Positions 1 through 12,200 of a stretch of 64,000 nt of DNA are shown piece after piece. The position numbers and the translations under genes are program-made. The notes under the pieces were generated by a model. It did no database searches, was not told the DNA's origin, and saw only the letters and a list, made by a program, of their open reading frames with translations. The stretch is from Klebsormidium nitens (taxonomy: Eukaryota > Streptophyta > Klebsormidiophyceae > Klebsormidiales > Klebsormidiaceae): the NCBI GenBank assembly GCA_000708835.1, contig DF236978.1:62001-126000 (forward strand), written 5' to 3'. Every line of letters starts with the position of its first letter. The first letter of the stretch is position 1.

Positions 1-1
1 G

Positions 2-3000
2 AAAGGGTTTGGTATTGGAGCAAAGCCCCCATCAGCCGCGGGGCTGGATGGGGTTGAAGCAGCGGGCACGCAGCATGGCACTATAAAAAGGAGGACAGAT
101 AGTGACGGCGCAATGGACATGGAAATTGAGCACGGACGATCAGGTTTGGGGCCTGGTGCCCTGGGGAGCTCTCACATGGGGACCTCTGGGAGTGCTGCTA
201 ACCTGTCGAGGAAGAAAGCCGTTCCTCCTCAACCTGCCAAAAAGCTGGTCATCAAGCCCTTCAAAGGTGGGGTGCAACCAAGCACAGGTCTACATTCTCC
301 ATCATTCAGGAGAAGAGCTGACGGCTTTGCTTAGTTGAAGGGATCAGTGGTCGTTGCTCCAGCATGCTTATGTCTTGTCTTTCAGTGTAGCTACGTCACA
401 AGCAAGCTACTGCTTCTGATGTGTCCACTTAAGGATGGGTTAACCTGTCAGCATTTAACGGTGCAAGAAGAATTTCTTTCAGCCATTGATTGGAGAGGCT
501 GACTGGCGGTTGCATGGTATATTCTTTTCGCAGAGAAACCCAAGCTGCCGGTGGACTTTGAGGAGAAAACATGGTCTAAATTGAAGGAGGCCGTCAAGGC
601 GGTGCATGAGAAGAGGCGCATCGAGTACAGCCTGGAGGAGCTTTACAGGGTCAGTTAACACATCTTTGCCCCTTTGGGATGTCAATGTTGCAGTTGACTT
701 CTTTGATGGATTCGAAAGGTGCGCTTATCACTGTTGAATGAAGCTTCTAAATGATTCGCGCTCCTAGGTTACTCTTCTGGATCGCTTAGCCTCATGCAGC
801 GTCCAAGTCCATTCCGCACTGCAGTTGCATTTGCAAGCTTGCAGTTGCACCTGTAATCATTTCAAGGTTTTGGAGGTTGTGGGACTTTAGTTTTGATGCA
901 AACTTGCAATTGTCAAGCATGCTGAGTTTTCGTCTACCCCAGCTCTGACTGCAACAGTCTTCAATTTCGAATGCAGATGACTACCTCCTTATATGATTGC
1001 TGTGTTTGCTGACTGTACTGCCTTGGCAATCAATCAACCCCAAAGTTTAACCATGATGTGGAGCGACTGACTGGCACCATCATGCAACTTTCTCGAGCCG
1101 CCTTTCCATCGTCGAGAGCCGTGTTTTTGGGAAGCTTTGTGCCCCATCTTCAGTCTGACATATGCATTACTTCTACGCTGTTCTTCAGGCGGCGGAGAAC
1201 ATGTGTGTGCACAAGATGGCGAGCAAACTGTACGCACGGATCCAACAGGAATGCGAGGCCCACATTGCAGCCAAGCTCCTGAGCCTTGTCGGGCAGACGC
1301 TGGATCCAGTCGTCTTCCTGGGCCATGTTGATGCCACTTGGCAGGACCACTGCGAGCAGATGGTAAGCATTATGACTGAACTTAGTCTCTGTGTTGAGCC
1401 TGGTTCAATAGCAGGTCTGATGAATACTGAGAATAAGTTGGCAAGCAGCTGCCATAGAATCATCAAGTCTTTCCTAGTGATGAGTGTTTCAACCTCATGA
1501 TGCACCAGATCATCCGAGTTGTGGTTGTTTCCAGGTGCTCCTTTCTCGCTGCATTCTGACAAGTGCGCCAACCTCCTCCTTGCAGCTTATGATACGGAGC
1601 ATAGCTTTGTACCTGGACCGTACTTATGTCATTCAGACCACCAACGTACGCTCCCTGTGGTGAGCAGTTCTGAGCCTCGCATGTTCATAAAAGTACCGGA
1701 GATACGGAGCTTTCATTCTTTGACTGAGGTTGCGGTCGGCTGCTATGAGTTCAGTTCGATGTTGCCTGCATCAAGAATGGCGCATTGGTATTTGTACTGA
1801 CGTCCTTTGAGTTTGTTTTGAATAGGGACATGGGCCTCCAGCTGTTCCGGAAACACTTGGCTGCGGTTCCTGAAGTGGAGGGAAAGACAGTGAAGGGCCT
1901 CTTAACATTGATTGAGCGTGAGCGGTAAGCATCGACCCTCCCCCCCAGGACACAAAGCTTTCTGTCACTTTTGTGTTTCCTCTGCAGATAATCTGCGTGC
2001 AAGGCTGGATGTTGTTAAGATTCCTGCGGCAATTGTCCGGATCTGTTTGAAGTAGGATTTGAAAACACGGATACCAAGATTTTCCCCTTGAAAAGTCCCT
2101 TCTCGTCTTCTGCAGGATGGGCGAAACGGTGGACAGGGCTCTGCTGAAGAACCTGTCTCGAATGTTTACAGCACTGAATATCTACACGGAAAGGTGCGAT
2201 GATGCCGCCTTGCTTTTGATGATCGGAGCTTGTGCTTTTATCGACGGGTTTCGGTGGAATTCTCTGGCGAAATCCAGATTACAGTATGCGAAGATGGCTA
2301 TCCTTTGTCGGAATGCTGGGAGTGTAATCTTTATCCAACCTTCCGAAGAGCGTCTTTCGACTGGTTAGAACCTGCCCTTGCCCTCAGCACCACTTCACCC
2401 AACGTCTGCCTTCACTTATAACTTCCAGTCATTCATCGTCAAAAATATGAGCAGCTTTCAGAGGCACGTTTCTTCCTCTGCTTTGGAAGGCCTTGAATCG
2501 GAACTTCTCATCTGCTCTCTTACCCCTCATGAGGCGTTTGAGGATTCAACTTTCAGACACGCTTTCCAAGGTCACTGCCTTGCCGCCACCTTTGAAGAGC
2601 CGTTTTGGAGGAGGCTGCACAGCAGTATGTGAAGCGCACCTTGCCACAACGCTCCTCATGCCCATGCTTGCATTCGCCCTACCTTTCGGGCCTCCCAATA
2701 TGGTACTTAAACACGCCTCTGAGCCTTTTCTGTCGGATGCAGCTTTGAGAAGCCGTTCCTGGAGGAGACGGCAGCGTTCTATCTAGCGGAGGGCACGCGG
2801 TACATGCAGCAGACAGACGTCCCGGACTACCTGAAGCACGTCGAGGCGCGGCTGCACGAGGAGAATGAGCGCTGCCTGCAGTACCTGGACGCGGCCACGC
2901 GCAAGCCGCTCATCACCGCCGTCGAGGCGCAGCTGCTCTCGCAGCACGTGAAGCCCATCCTGGAGAAGGTGCGGACTGCTCGACAGAGCTAGTGTCAAGA

Positions 3001-6000
3001 TTGACAAAACTTCCCCTTAAAGATAAGAAACGAAAGGGATAGGGAACCCCTTAACTTGAATATGGACTCGAAAGGAGTCTTGTTTCTCTAGAACAGATTT
3101 CTGGCTTCAGGCATGTGCTGAGCGTCTACAGCAAACAAGGCTGCCCCCGCATTCGTGGCCGCTTGGTGTCACTGTCCTTTGGTGGTAGGACCATTTTCTC
3201 TGTAGGATGCGAGAGAACCACCTCGAACGTTCCGCCCGTCGGATGCACTTCTTTCCAATCCACTCACCAGCTCGTGTGCAGATAGTGCACTTTTCCACGA
3301 TCTGTTTTCTCATACCGGGTCGACATGTGAGCACGGCCAGACGATGCTCCTTTTGGCTTGGTATGATACTTGGCCCCCGTTACTGTCTCGCCGACGCTTT
3401 TAATGCTTTCCGCAGGGCTTCAACGTGCTGATGGACGGGAACCGGGTCGCGGATCTGCAGCGAATGTATGGCCTCTTCTCGCGGGTGGGGGCGCTCGACG
3501 TGCTGCGGCCCGCGTTCACTTCCTACGTCAAGGTTACTGGCCAGGCGGTAAGTCCTGTCCGCCCATTTTAGTATGCGTATCACTTGGTGATCCTTTCTGA
3601 GCATCGGGCAACCCTTTTTTCCTCATTGAAAGGAACAAGCGCGACGGAACATGGGCGACGATACAAGGGGCTGACACAAGGACGGTTTCGTGTGCAGTCG
3701 TTGGATCAGTACGCAGGTAGTTCTAGCCGTCCGGCCCTTCCTAGCAGAAGGTCATCTCGGTTTCTTCTCACCTCCTTTTCCAATTCAATAAAGAACTTTG
3801 TGCGCTTTGCCATAACGCTGTCGCCTTGCCGGTGGTTGCAGCTTGTTTCGGACGAGGAGAAGGACAAGGAGATGGTCTCGAACCTGCTGGACTTGAAGGC
3901 AAAGCTCGACAACATCCTAGTGCAGAGGTGAGAGACCGAGACGGCTCAGTTTACATTGATTCAGAAGACGCTATCGAAGATGGAGATTGATCACTGTTTC
4001 TATCTGTTGTTGAGGCTGCGAAGTCTCTATGGAGTCGCCGTCTTGTATCTCGTGACCTTTAATCAGGCGGTCCTAAGAGAGCTGCTAATTACGAATTTTC
4101 TTACTTCATACTTCAATTATCGTGCCGAAGGCACTGCTGGGATCAAAAGGCGGTCACCAGATTGCCGACGTCCTTGCATCCCCTAAAGGTTTCAATAATG
4201 CTGTGGCTCTTTTCATGATCAAATAAGCACCCAGGTTCGCTTTTTGACGAAGATTCTCTTCTAATCTGACCACATGTCTCTGCGTCTTCGCAGCTTCGCT
4301 GGGAACGAGGCGTTTGGCAACTCCCTGAAGGAGGCGTTCGAGCACCTGATCAACGTGCGGCAGAACCGGCCCGCGGAGCTGATTGCCAAGTACATAGACG
4401 CCCTGCTGCGCGCGGGGAACAAGGGTGCGTCCGACGAGGAGCTCGAAGCGACGCTCGACAAAGTGCTCGTGCTCTTCAGGTTCATTCAGGTGAGGCTTCT
4501 TTTGCTTCTGTGACTTGCCATCCTTCTGCAGGTCCACGCTTCTCGGCCTAGTGGGGAGTACACCGTGTCCGTTGTTGATGAGAGTCCCGGATTTCATGGC
4601 CCTGTCTCTGAGACTTTACGTACTTCTGGCACTGACAGTCATGCACCCTCAATCTGGATCGTGAGAGGAGTTGAGGCGTTTTGTCACTGAATTTGAGGCG
4701 TGCGGTTGTCATGTATGCACTACAAAGATAGATCAACAAGTATATTACGGAAACAGAGACTTCACAATATTGTCACGGCAGTCATAACTCAGAACCGCTT
4801 TCCGCTTGAGGTCGGCCCCCTCAATGTTGAAACCTGTACTCGCATCGTTATGTCGCCTTTCGGCATTGCAAGGAGACCAAGAGTCTTCTGCGGGCTGTGC
4901 TTGCGTTGGGACGGGCAGCCTCGTGTTTTTGGCACGCTGACGTCATGTGTGCATCGGCTGTGCAGGGCAAGGACGTGTTCGAGGCCTTTTACAAGAAGGA
5001 CCTGGCCAAGCGGCTGCTCATCGGCAAGAGCGCGTCCATTGACGCCGAGAAGTCCATGATCTCGAAGCTCAAAACGGAGTGCGGAAGTCAGTTTACAAAC
5101 AAACTAGAGGGCATGTTTAAGGTAAGTGCCGCCAAGTCTCCTCTGCGCTTTTTACATACAATTCCAACTCCATGCTCGACCTTGGTCACAGACGCTTCTT
5201 GGTGACCGCTCTGAATTTTTACTATCGCCTTCCTCTGCACCCTTGCGTTGCTTTGGGTTGTCTTCGCATCACCCTGAATTCATTCCTTCTCGCTGGTTTT
5301 CTTTCGCAGGTTCCTCCTTATTTGCGGTTCCGGTTCTTATGACGTATTTTTTTCTCGGCCCTCTGCAGGACATCGACCTGTCCAAGGACATCATAGAGTC
5401 GTTTAGGGAGTCGACGCTGGCGCGCACGAAGCTGCCGAGCGGCATCGAGACAAGTGTACATGTACTCACCATGGGATACTGGCCGTCCTACACGCCTGTA
5501 GATATGAAGTTGCCAAACGAGCTCAACGTGTACCAGGTACGTGGCCCAGCGTCTTTGCCCCTGATCCTGATTCTCCACTCCAAGAGCCAGTCGATCCGTT
5601 GCTTTTATTCCATGCTCGTCCTTAATCTTCGGATCAACATCGGACCAAAACTGGCGTTTGAATTAGGCTGCAGCCAGCATGCCGCTTGGTATAAAACTCG
5701 TGCACGGCCTGGGGCGCCGAAGCTTGTGCGCTAGGTGTCGTGTTGTTGTCCCATTTCTGAGCACAACGCGAGTAATCTTATGTCTGCGCCTGCCACGGTC
5801 TTCAAGTGCGCTGGCTTTCTTTGGAGGCTTACTTCTACTTGCGAGTCTATCACGTTTCAGTGATGTCGCAGCTTGCAAATCACGCATCCCTTTCGGCTTG
5901 CCCCTGAGCACTTTCTGGAATCCTGCTCTTCTGTTTATTTTTAAATCTATCTCCGAGCCAAAATCCACCAAAGCTTTATCACTAAACCGACCCGCGCCAA

Positions 6001-8252
6001 CTCCTTTTCTCGCGGCTCCTCTCGCCCCCTGTCTCCAGGACGTGTTCCGGGAGTTTTACCTGAGCAAGCACAGCGGGCGGCGGCTAATGTGGCAGAACTC
6101 GCTGGGGTCGTGCGTGCTCAAGGCCGACTTCCCCAAGGGCCGCAAGGAGCTGTCCGTGTCGCTCTTCCAGACCGTCGTGCTCATGCTCTTCAACGACACG
6201 GACCGCCTCTCGCTCGCCGAGGTCCGCGACGCGACCGGCATCCCCGACAAGGAGCTGCGCACCACGCTGCAGTCGCTCGCGTGCGGCAAGATCCGGGTGC
6301 TCCTCAAGGTAGGGGTCCTGGGTATGGGGACCGCTGCTTGGAAGGGAGTATGGCGTGGGAGGCGGTTTCGCAGGCCTGCTTCAGACGTGCGCGCAGAATT
6401 TCAGCCGGGCTTCATGGTAGAGAATTGAGGCCTGTCCTTGGAACGGCAAGAATCTACGTATCTTCGGCGTGCTTCACGGCGGAAGGAATCAATACCAACA
6501 AGTTTCGGCAGAGCGAGACGTAACTCCGCACAGGGGTCCACACAGTCATCTGTCAAACCGCCTTGCAGCAAGCCTTGCTAAGCCGCTTCATTCTGGTGTC
6601 TCGTCTTGCCTAGAGGTCCGTAGTGCAGGGAACCTGTTCTCCGGAGAGGCTGGCCGCTCCTCTGGAGCTCACGTTGCTAGTGGAAAATCTTTTCTCTCGC
6701 CTCCGCATTCCTTTCGAGAAAGCAGCAAGACGTTTCTCGATCACAAGTGACGGGCCCGGCCTTATCTGCGCAGACCCCGAAGGGCAAGGACGTGAACGAC
6801 GGGGACGTGTTCGAGTTCAACGGCGACTTCCAGGAGCGGCTGTTCCGCATCAAGGTAAACGCCATCCAGCTCAAGGAGACGCCCGAGGAGAACACCAACA
6901 CCACGGAGAGGGTCTTCCAGGACCGCCAGTACCAGGTGAGGGGGCGCCGCCAGCGGACAAGCTTTCCGGCCTGCAGATTGGATTCACCGCGTCGCAAGGG
7001 ACCTAAACGATGCTTCAGGCCGCACTTGCGTCCGTTAAAGTGGGCGGAGGGCTGCGAGTCAATTGTGGATCGGACGGTTCGAAGACCGTATCGATTTGCT
7101 CGGAGGGTATCTGTTGATTTTTTCCTCTCTCCGTCACGTTCTGAAGTTGACGTCGGTATTACGGCTTACGCCCACTTTGAAAATGCAAACGAGGTTGGTC
7201 TTAGGCTTAAGACCACTTTGAAAATGCGAACGAGGTTGGTCTTACTGGTAGACGAACTTGTATATGTGGCAGCGGTATTGCAGAGTTCAAGCCCCTTGCG
7301 GCTGCTGAAGTGCTTGTCAGCACCCCGGCAAACAATGAGTGCGTGGAAACGCTGTTTTGAGGCGTTTGAGTGTGCTGGCGAGTCCCAAGTCAGAACACAG
7401 ACTTCGTCACTATCTGGCTGTACGTGGCAGCATATGATCAAGGCCTAGGCTTCGAACGAGCATCCTTAAAGATCGAGCGGCCTGGCAAGGAAACTTTGTT
7501 CGTCTCCCAACAGCGGTTTTATGCATACAGCTTGGACGATTGTGCATACACCTTGGCTGTGATGATCAAGAAACAGGTTTTGATTGGCGGTTTGTTGTCA
7601 TTGCTACTGGCTCAAAGTCTCGTGGGGCGGCCTGTCAAGCCTAGATCGGACAGTAAAAGCCATCAGCTTTGCCCTGGTGATGACCTCCATTTGCAGTACT
7701 TGACCAGCTTCTTTCCCCTTGCACAGGTGGATGCGGCAATCGTCCGGATCATGAAGACGCGAAAGGTCTTGAGCCACACGCTTTTGATCACAGAGCTCTT
7801 CCAACAAGTGAGTGCCACGTTGGCAGCCAGCCGGCCGTCTTTGAAACGGTTGAATTCTGGGCAGAAGCTCTTGGATCAGAGATCAGCCTGTATGGTCATG
7901 AGCGTACCTACCTTGGTCAAAGCTGATAACCATATCTGCATGGCGCATGTCAATCCTGCGTTCAACTTGGCCACTGGATCTCGAGCTTCGCATGGAACTC
8001 AATTCAGTGGCTTTCGTCACCTCGGATAGAGGTTTGTCGTGAGCTTCGTGGCAGACCCTCTAAGCATCTGAGCTCGAAATTCGTTTTGCGAGCCAAGCGG
8101 CTTTCCGTGCTGACGTCTTTGCTCCGTTTTTCTTGCAGCTGAAGTTCCCAATCAAGCCCGCAGATTTGAAAAAGCGTATAGAGAGTTTGATCGACCGAGA
8201 GTACTTAGAACGAGACAAAAACAATCCCCAGGTGTACAATTATCTGGCGTAA
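2..8252 (+). CDS. CUL4: Cullin-4 (CRL4 E3 ubiquitin ligase scaffold), 16 exons, 5' end possibly outside window
   Basis: Scaffold of CUL4-DDB1 ubiquitin ligases: the N-terminal repeats bind DDB1, the C-terminal domain binds RBX1, and the ligase acts mainly in the nucleus. Exons: up to 266, 534-649, 1189-1362, 1586-1659, 1826-1924, 2116-2193, 2743-2968, 3416-3547, 3842-3927, 4294-4489, 4966-5121, 5369-5536, 6039-6308, 6774-6935, 7727-7807, 8139-8252. All join in phase with GT-AG borders, giving 761 residues from the ATG at 113. Seen: the CUL4 N-terminal signature [13 protein letters not shown], the cullin-homology block starting [13 protein letters not shown], the neddylation segment [14 protein letters not shown] with the acceptor lysine in MKTRK, and the terminal [13 protein letters not shown]. 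The frame stays open from base 2 to the ATG at 113, and land-plant CUL4 has a longer N-terminus, so translation may start upstream of the window. A TATA-like stretch at 82-88 lies too close to that ATG to be trusted as a promoter. Confidence 0.95.
7171..7244 (+). repeat. Two-copy direct repeat in a CUL4 intron
   Basis: About 31 bp containing CCACTTTGAAAATGC and GAGGTTGGTCTTA occurs twice with a 41-bp period, with one internal A/G difference. It lies inside the CUL4 intron between 6935 and 7727 and has no coding role. Confidence 0.8.
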
Positions 8253-9273
8253 GAATAGAACGCATGTTTGCGTCATCTATGGGGCGACGAGCATGTCTTG
8301 TCTTGTTCCAGTCTGCGAAATGCTCGAGTTAGCGGCTAGTAATGCACTGCATCTGCCCGGGCCGAGTCGATGACGTTCAATTTTCACCTATATATACTGA
8401 CTACTGAAAGCTGGCACATTAGGGTATAATCGATCCGATGGCTGCGACAAGCCGCAGCAACCGTTGTGGCCACGAGTAAGAGGTCGTGCAGACTTAGCAT
8501 CATGAACATAGTCAGCGGCCGGCTTTGAGAGATCAATCTAGCTGCGGACATGTGGATGACACTGAAAGTTTTCGCGCATGCTCGATCAAAGCAAATTGAT
8601 TGAATCAGCCATTGCAGCATGAAGTACGACGTCTTAACTTTGAGTCGAGAGATCGAAGGATGTTGAGCGACCGTTGGCAACGCAACGGTCATGTTTCGAA
8701 ATCATGCATATATGGGTGTCAACATGGGCTTGATTTCTGTTTACCATGCAATTGCGCATTCATAAGGCCCCAATGCGGCCTTCAAGGAAAGCACGTCTAC
8801 TTGGCAAGGATTGAACACGCTCAGGAGATCAAATGCTCTTCGAGCGGCCTTCTAAACTTTTTGTTGAGTGTTTCCCACTTTACCTTTCTAAATATCGTCA
8901 ACACGCTCCAAGCGGAATTCTCGAGCTCAATTGATTGCAGTATTCACGCAGGCCGGTGTTGCCTGCTGTAAGCCGCAGCTAAGTACTAAGCATCAATAAA
9001 GCAAAGACCTATCAGTAAGTTGTATTCGTTAACATAGTTTTTACTTGTTAATGCGCGTCCGTTATTCTGATCTCGGTCGACCGTGCGCTGCTCGCACAGC
9101 AGCCGTGCCCGGCGTGTAGGTTTGCCACTACTATGTCACATCTTGCTCTCTTACACTCGTTTTATGGCAAGTCTCGCCTTCCTCAAATGACTTGCGAAGG
9201 AGTTCTGAGCGCACCGCTTTTGCACCGAGCCCAGGAAATAACAACCGACGAGTTTCCACAATTTCAGACCCCC
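8253..9273. other. Intergenic gap between the tail-to-tail CUL4 and histidine kinase genes
   Basis: This holds the 3' flank of both genes. There is an AATAAA at about 8994 on the + strand, but no evidence ties it to either transcript. No further gene or repeat was seen. Confidence 0.6.
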
Positions 9274-12200
9274 TTACGTGCCAGGAAGCTCCTGCGCAAC
9301 AGCCACCGCCAGCTTTCCGATGTTGAGGGGCTTCGTGAGGTAGTAGTCCATACCCGCGGCCAGGCACTTGGCCTCGTCTTCCACCAAGGCGTGCGCCGTC
9401 AGCGCCAGGATGCGCGCGCGCTGCTCGCGCGGGATGCCGCGCTCGTGCTCCGCCGCGCGGATGGCGCGGACAGCGGCGTAGCCGTCCATGACGGGCATCT
9501 GGAGTGATCGGAATAGCTAACTTTTGCGGTGTGGTACGTTAAGATTTTGGGCTTTCCCTGTACTTTCGAGATTCAAGTGCTCTGATTTACCTCTGTGTTG
9601 CCAGCACCGGACTCTTAGCCGGTGGAAGGCTCGTCAAACGCTGCTTTGGCGCTTGAGAGGGTCCTAAAAAGGATTATACTTCAAACCAAGGCTTGACAAA
9701 GCTCGTCCAAACTCGAGAACGTCAAGGATGTAAACAAGTAGACTTAAAAGAAAAGAAGCCGCAGCAAATGGTGTGATTACATGGTTTCACAGCAGACGCA
9801 CCAGCAAGAGAAGATGAAGTTACGGAACTTCCTCGTGGACGGTTCAAACGGTCAAGCAAAAATGACAGGGCCGCTGTCGCTCCTTGCCGTTACCAGACCC
9901 GTCGGGTTACGCCGCAACGCAGCAACACCGGCCGACTCCAAATGCTTCTCGCGCAATACTAGTTGGACTCGTGACCACACCCATCAGATCGACGATTGTT
10001 AGATACGAAATGCGCGTTGAACAAGAACGGATTCCGCAGCAGACTTCGAGGTTCACCTGGCAGTCCATCAGGATGAAATCGAACGGCTGCGCGCCGTCCG
10101 ATCTGTCCACGTTGGCGGCAACAACGGCGTCCACCGCCAGCAGTCCGTTCTCCACCGCGGTCACCCGCACGTTGAGCTTGCCCAGGATCGACTGCGCCAG
10201 CTGGCGTAACACCGGCGTGTCCTCTACGACCAGCGCCCTGAACCCCTTGCTCTTGAAAGTGTCAACCGCGAGCTGGGCTTCCGGGCTGAGGCGCCCCCGG
10301 GGCGACCCGTTTTTAGGCGACCCGTTTTTCGAACCGGCCTTTTCCTCAATGCCCAGCCTCTCGAGGACCGGGAGAGCCGCGGAGCGGAGCTCGGGCTCCG
10401 GCTTTAGAGAGTTTGCGGGCGCTTCGAAAGTTTCTGGTGCCGTTGGTTGTGCGTCACGTGGGCTCGACGCGACTAAGAACGCGTCTGGCCGGAAGTTTGT
10501 GTCTCGGGTGACCAACAGAAGGTTGACAGCTGGTTCGTCGGCCAGAGGCGGTTCCGGTGCTACAGAAATACCCGCACTCGTCCTCAAAGGCGAGACCGCC
10601 TCGCCACGTGGACAGCTTCCTTCCTCAGCTCGACACGTGGCAACAAGCTCTTGCAGCGCCCGGCGCACCCCGGATCTAAACAGGGGCTTCTGCACGACCA
10701 GGGCTCCGACAACAGACGTCCGCAGCGCTTGGCGGACCGACTCGTGGACGTCCGCATCTACCAGCCACACAATACGGGGGGCTCCCGTGTCCAGAAGTTC
10801 CCTCGGTAGGTCGCTGACTTCGGTGGAACCGGGCTGTTGTTCGCTTGGGGCATGCCGGTCAGTCGGCGCGACCCTTTCTCCCGAGCTCTTTTCCGTTTCC
10901 GCATCCCCCGCGTTGCTCCCGCCGGAAAGCGCGCGGCGCAGTTCCGCTAAACCCCGCGGCGCATCCGGCACGCCGTCGCTGCCAGGTGGCAGCAAGGCGT
11001 AATCCAACAGGATGAGTGCGAACGCCCCTCTCCGTGACGACTCACCGCTTATCCGGGTCGCGAGGGCTGACGTCGAAAACTCGACGTCCGACGACATGAA
11101 CGGGTGAGCGTCCTCTAGCGAGGACCGCTTTCTCGGAGAAAAAGCTTCAGGGTCCGGCTGATGACCAGGCGCCAAAGTGGGCTCCGACCGGTTGAGCGCC
11201 GCGAGAGCGCCCTCCCAGGAGTCTACTGCCAAAGACGTCCACCCGACCTCTTCCAGAGTCCGCGCCGCGAGCGACGCGCCCACCGCCCCGCGCACGAGAA
11301 GCAGCGCGCGCGCGCCCGGAAACGGGACCAGACGCTTTGGCGTTGCGTTCCCGTGGACAGTGCTAAGCGATCCCAAATTTTGGTCTGTGCTCTGGTTCTG
11401 TTGCGCGTCTGACAATTGGGAGGTGGTTTTACCGGGGGACGTGCCAGAAAAAGGTGTCCGGTTGCTCGGCCCGGTTTCCTTTTCGAGGCACAGGCGGATC
11501 CGGAAGAGAGTACCGGGGCCGACTTTGTCCTCGATCGTGATTGTGCCGCCCATCAGTTCGACGAGCGACTTGACGATGGTTAGGCCTAACCCGGTCCCGC
11601 CATATACCCGGGTTGTGCTAAGGTCGACTTGAACGAAGGCTTCGAACACGGACTGAACGTGGGTTTTGGGGATGCCTGCAAAATCCGGTGCGCAAGTGTG
11701 TCTCGAAACCATCCGCCAGAGAAGGAGCGAGATCTTGTAGCTAATCTTGCCTTGATTTTCACATTCCGCGAAACAACGAGTGCAAGTGCGTGCAAGGAGT
11801 TTAGATCTCCTTCTGTTACAGAGCATTTCTCTTTCGTTGGTCAAACGGTTATGCACTTCTCACTAGAGATTGTCAACTTGTTGCACCAAACCAAATTGGA
11901 GCCAACCAAGGGCCGAAGAGTACAATAAGAACCCTAACCTTAAAATCGACGATTAAGCAGGACATTTGCAGGTCACGTGCACTCATTTACGTCGAGAAGC
12001 GTCAATTGGAAAGTGAGGATTGCCTGCACCGAGCCTTACCGCATCCGGTATCCTCAACTTCGAAGACGAGCCACCCCGCTCTAGTTCCGTCGGGACGTCC
12101 TCGGATAACCACGTAACCCTCCTACAAAGTCAAGGGGACGGCGAAAAACATTCATTTGGGCAGCGGAATATGCTGCCGTGCACTAGCACTGAAGCAATAC

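Noticed and set aside
80-90. TATA-like sequence CTATAAAAAG before the CUL4 ATG
   Set aside because: Only about 25 bp from the ATG and inside a frame that is probably coding, so unlikely to be the promoter.
9884-11002. 372-codon + strand open frame
   Set aside because: It lies opposite the long exon of the histidine kinase, which has clear receiver motifs on the - strand.
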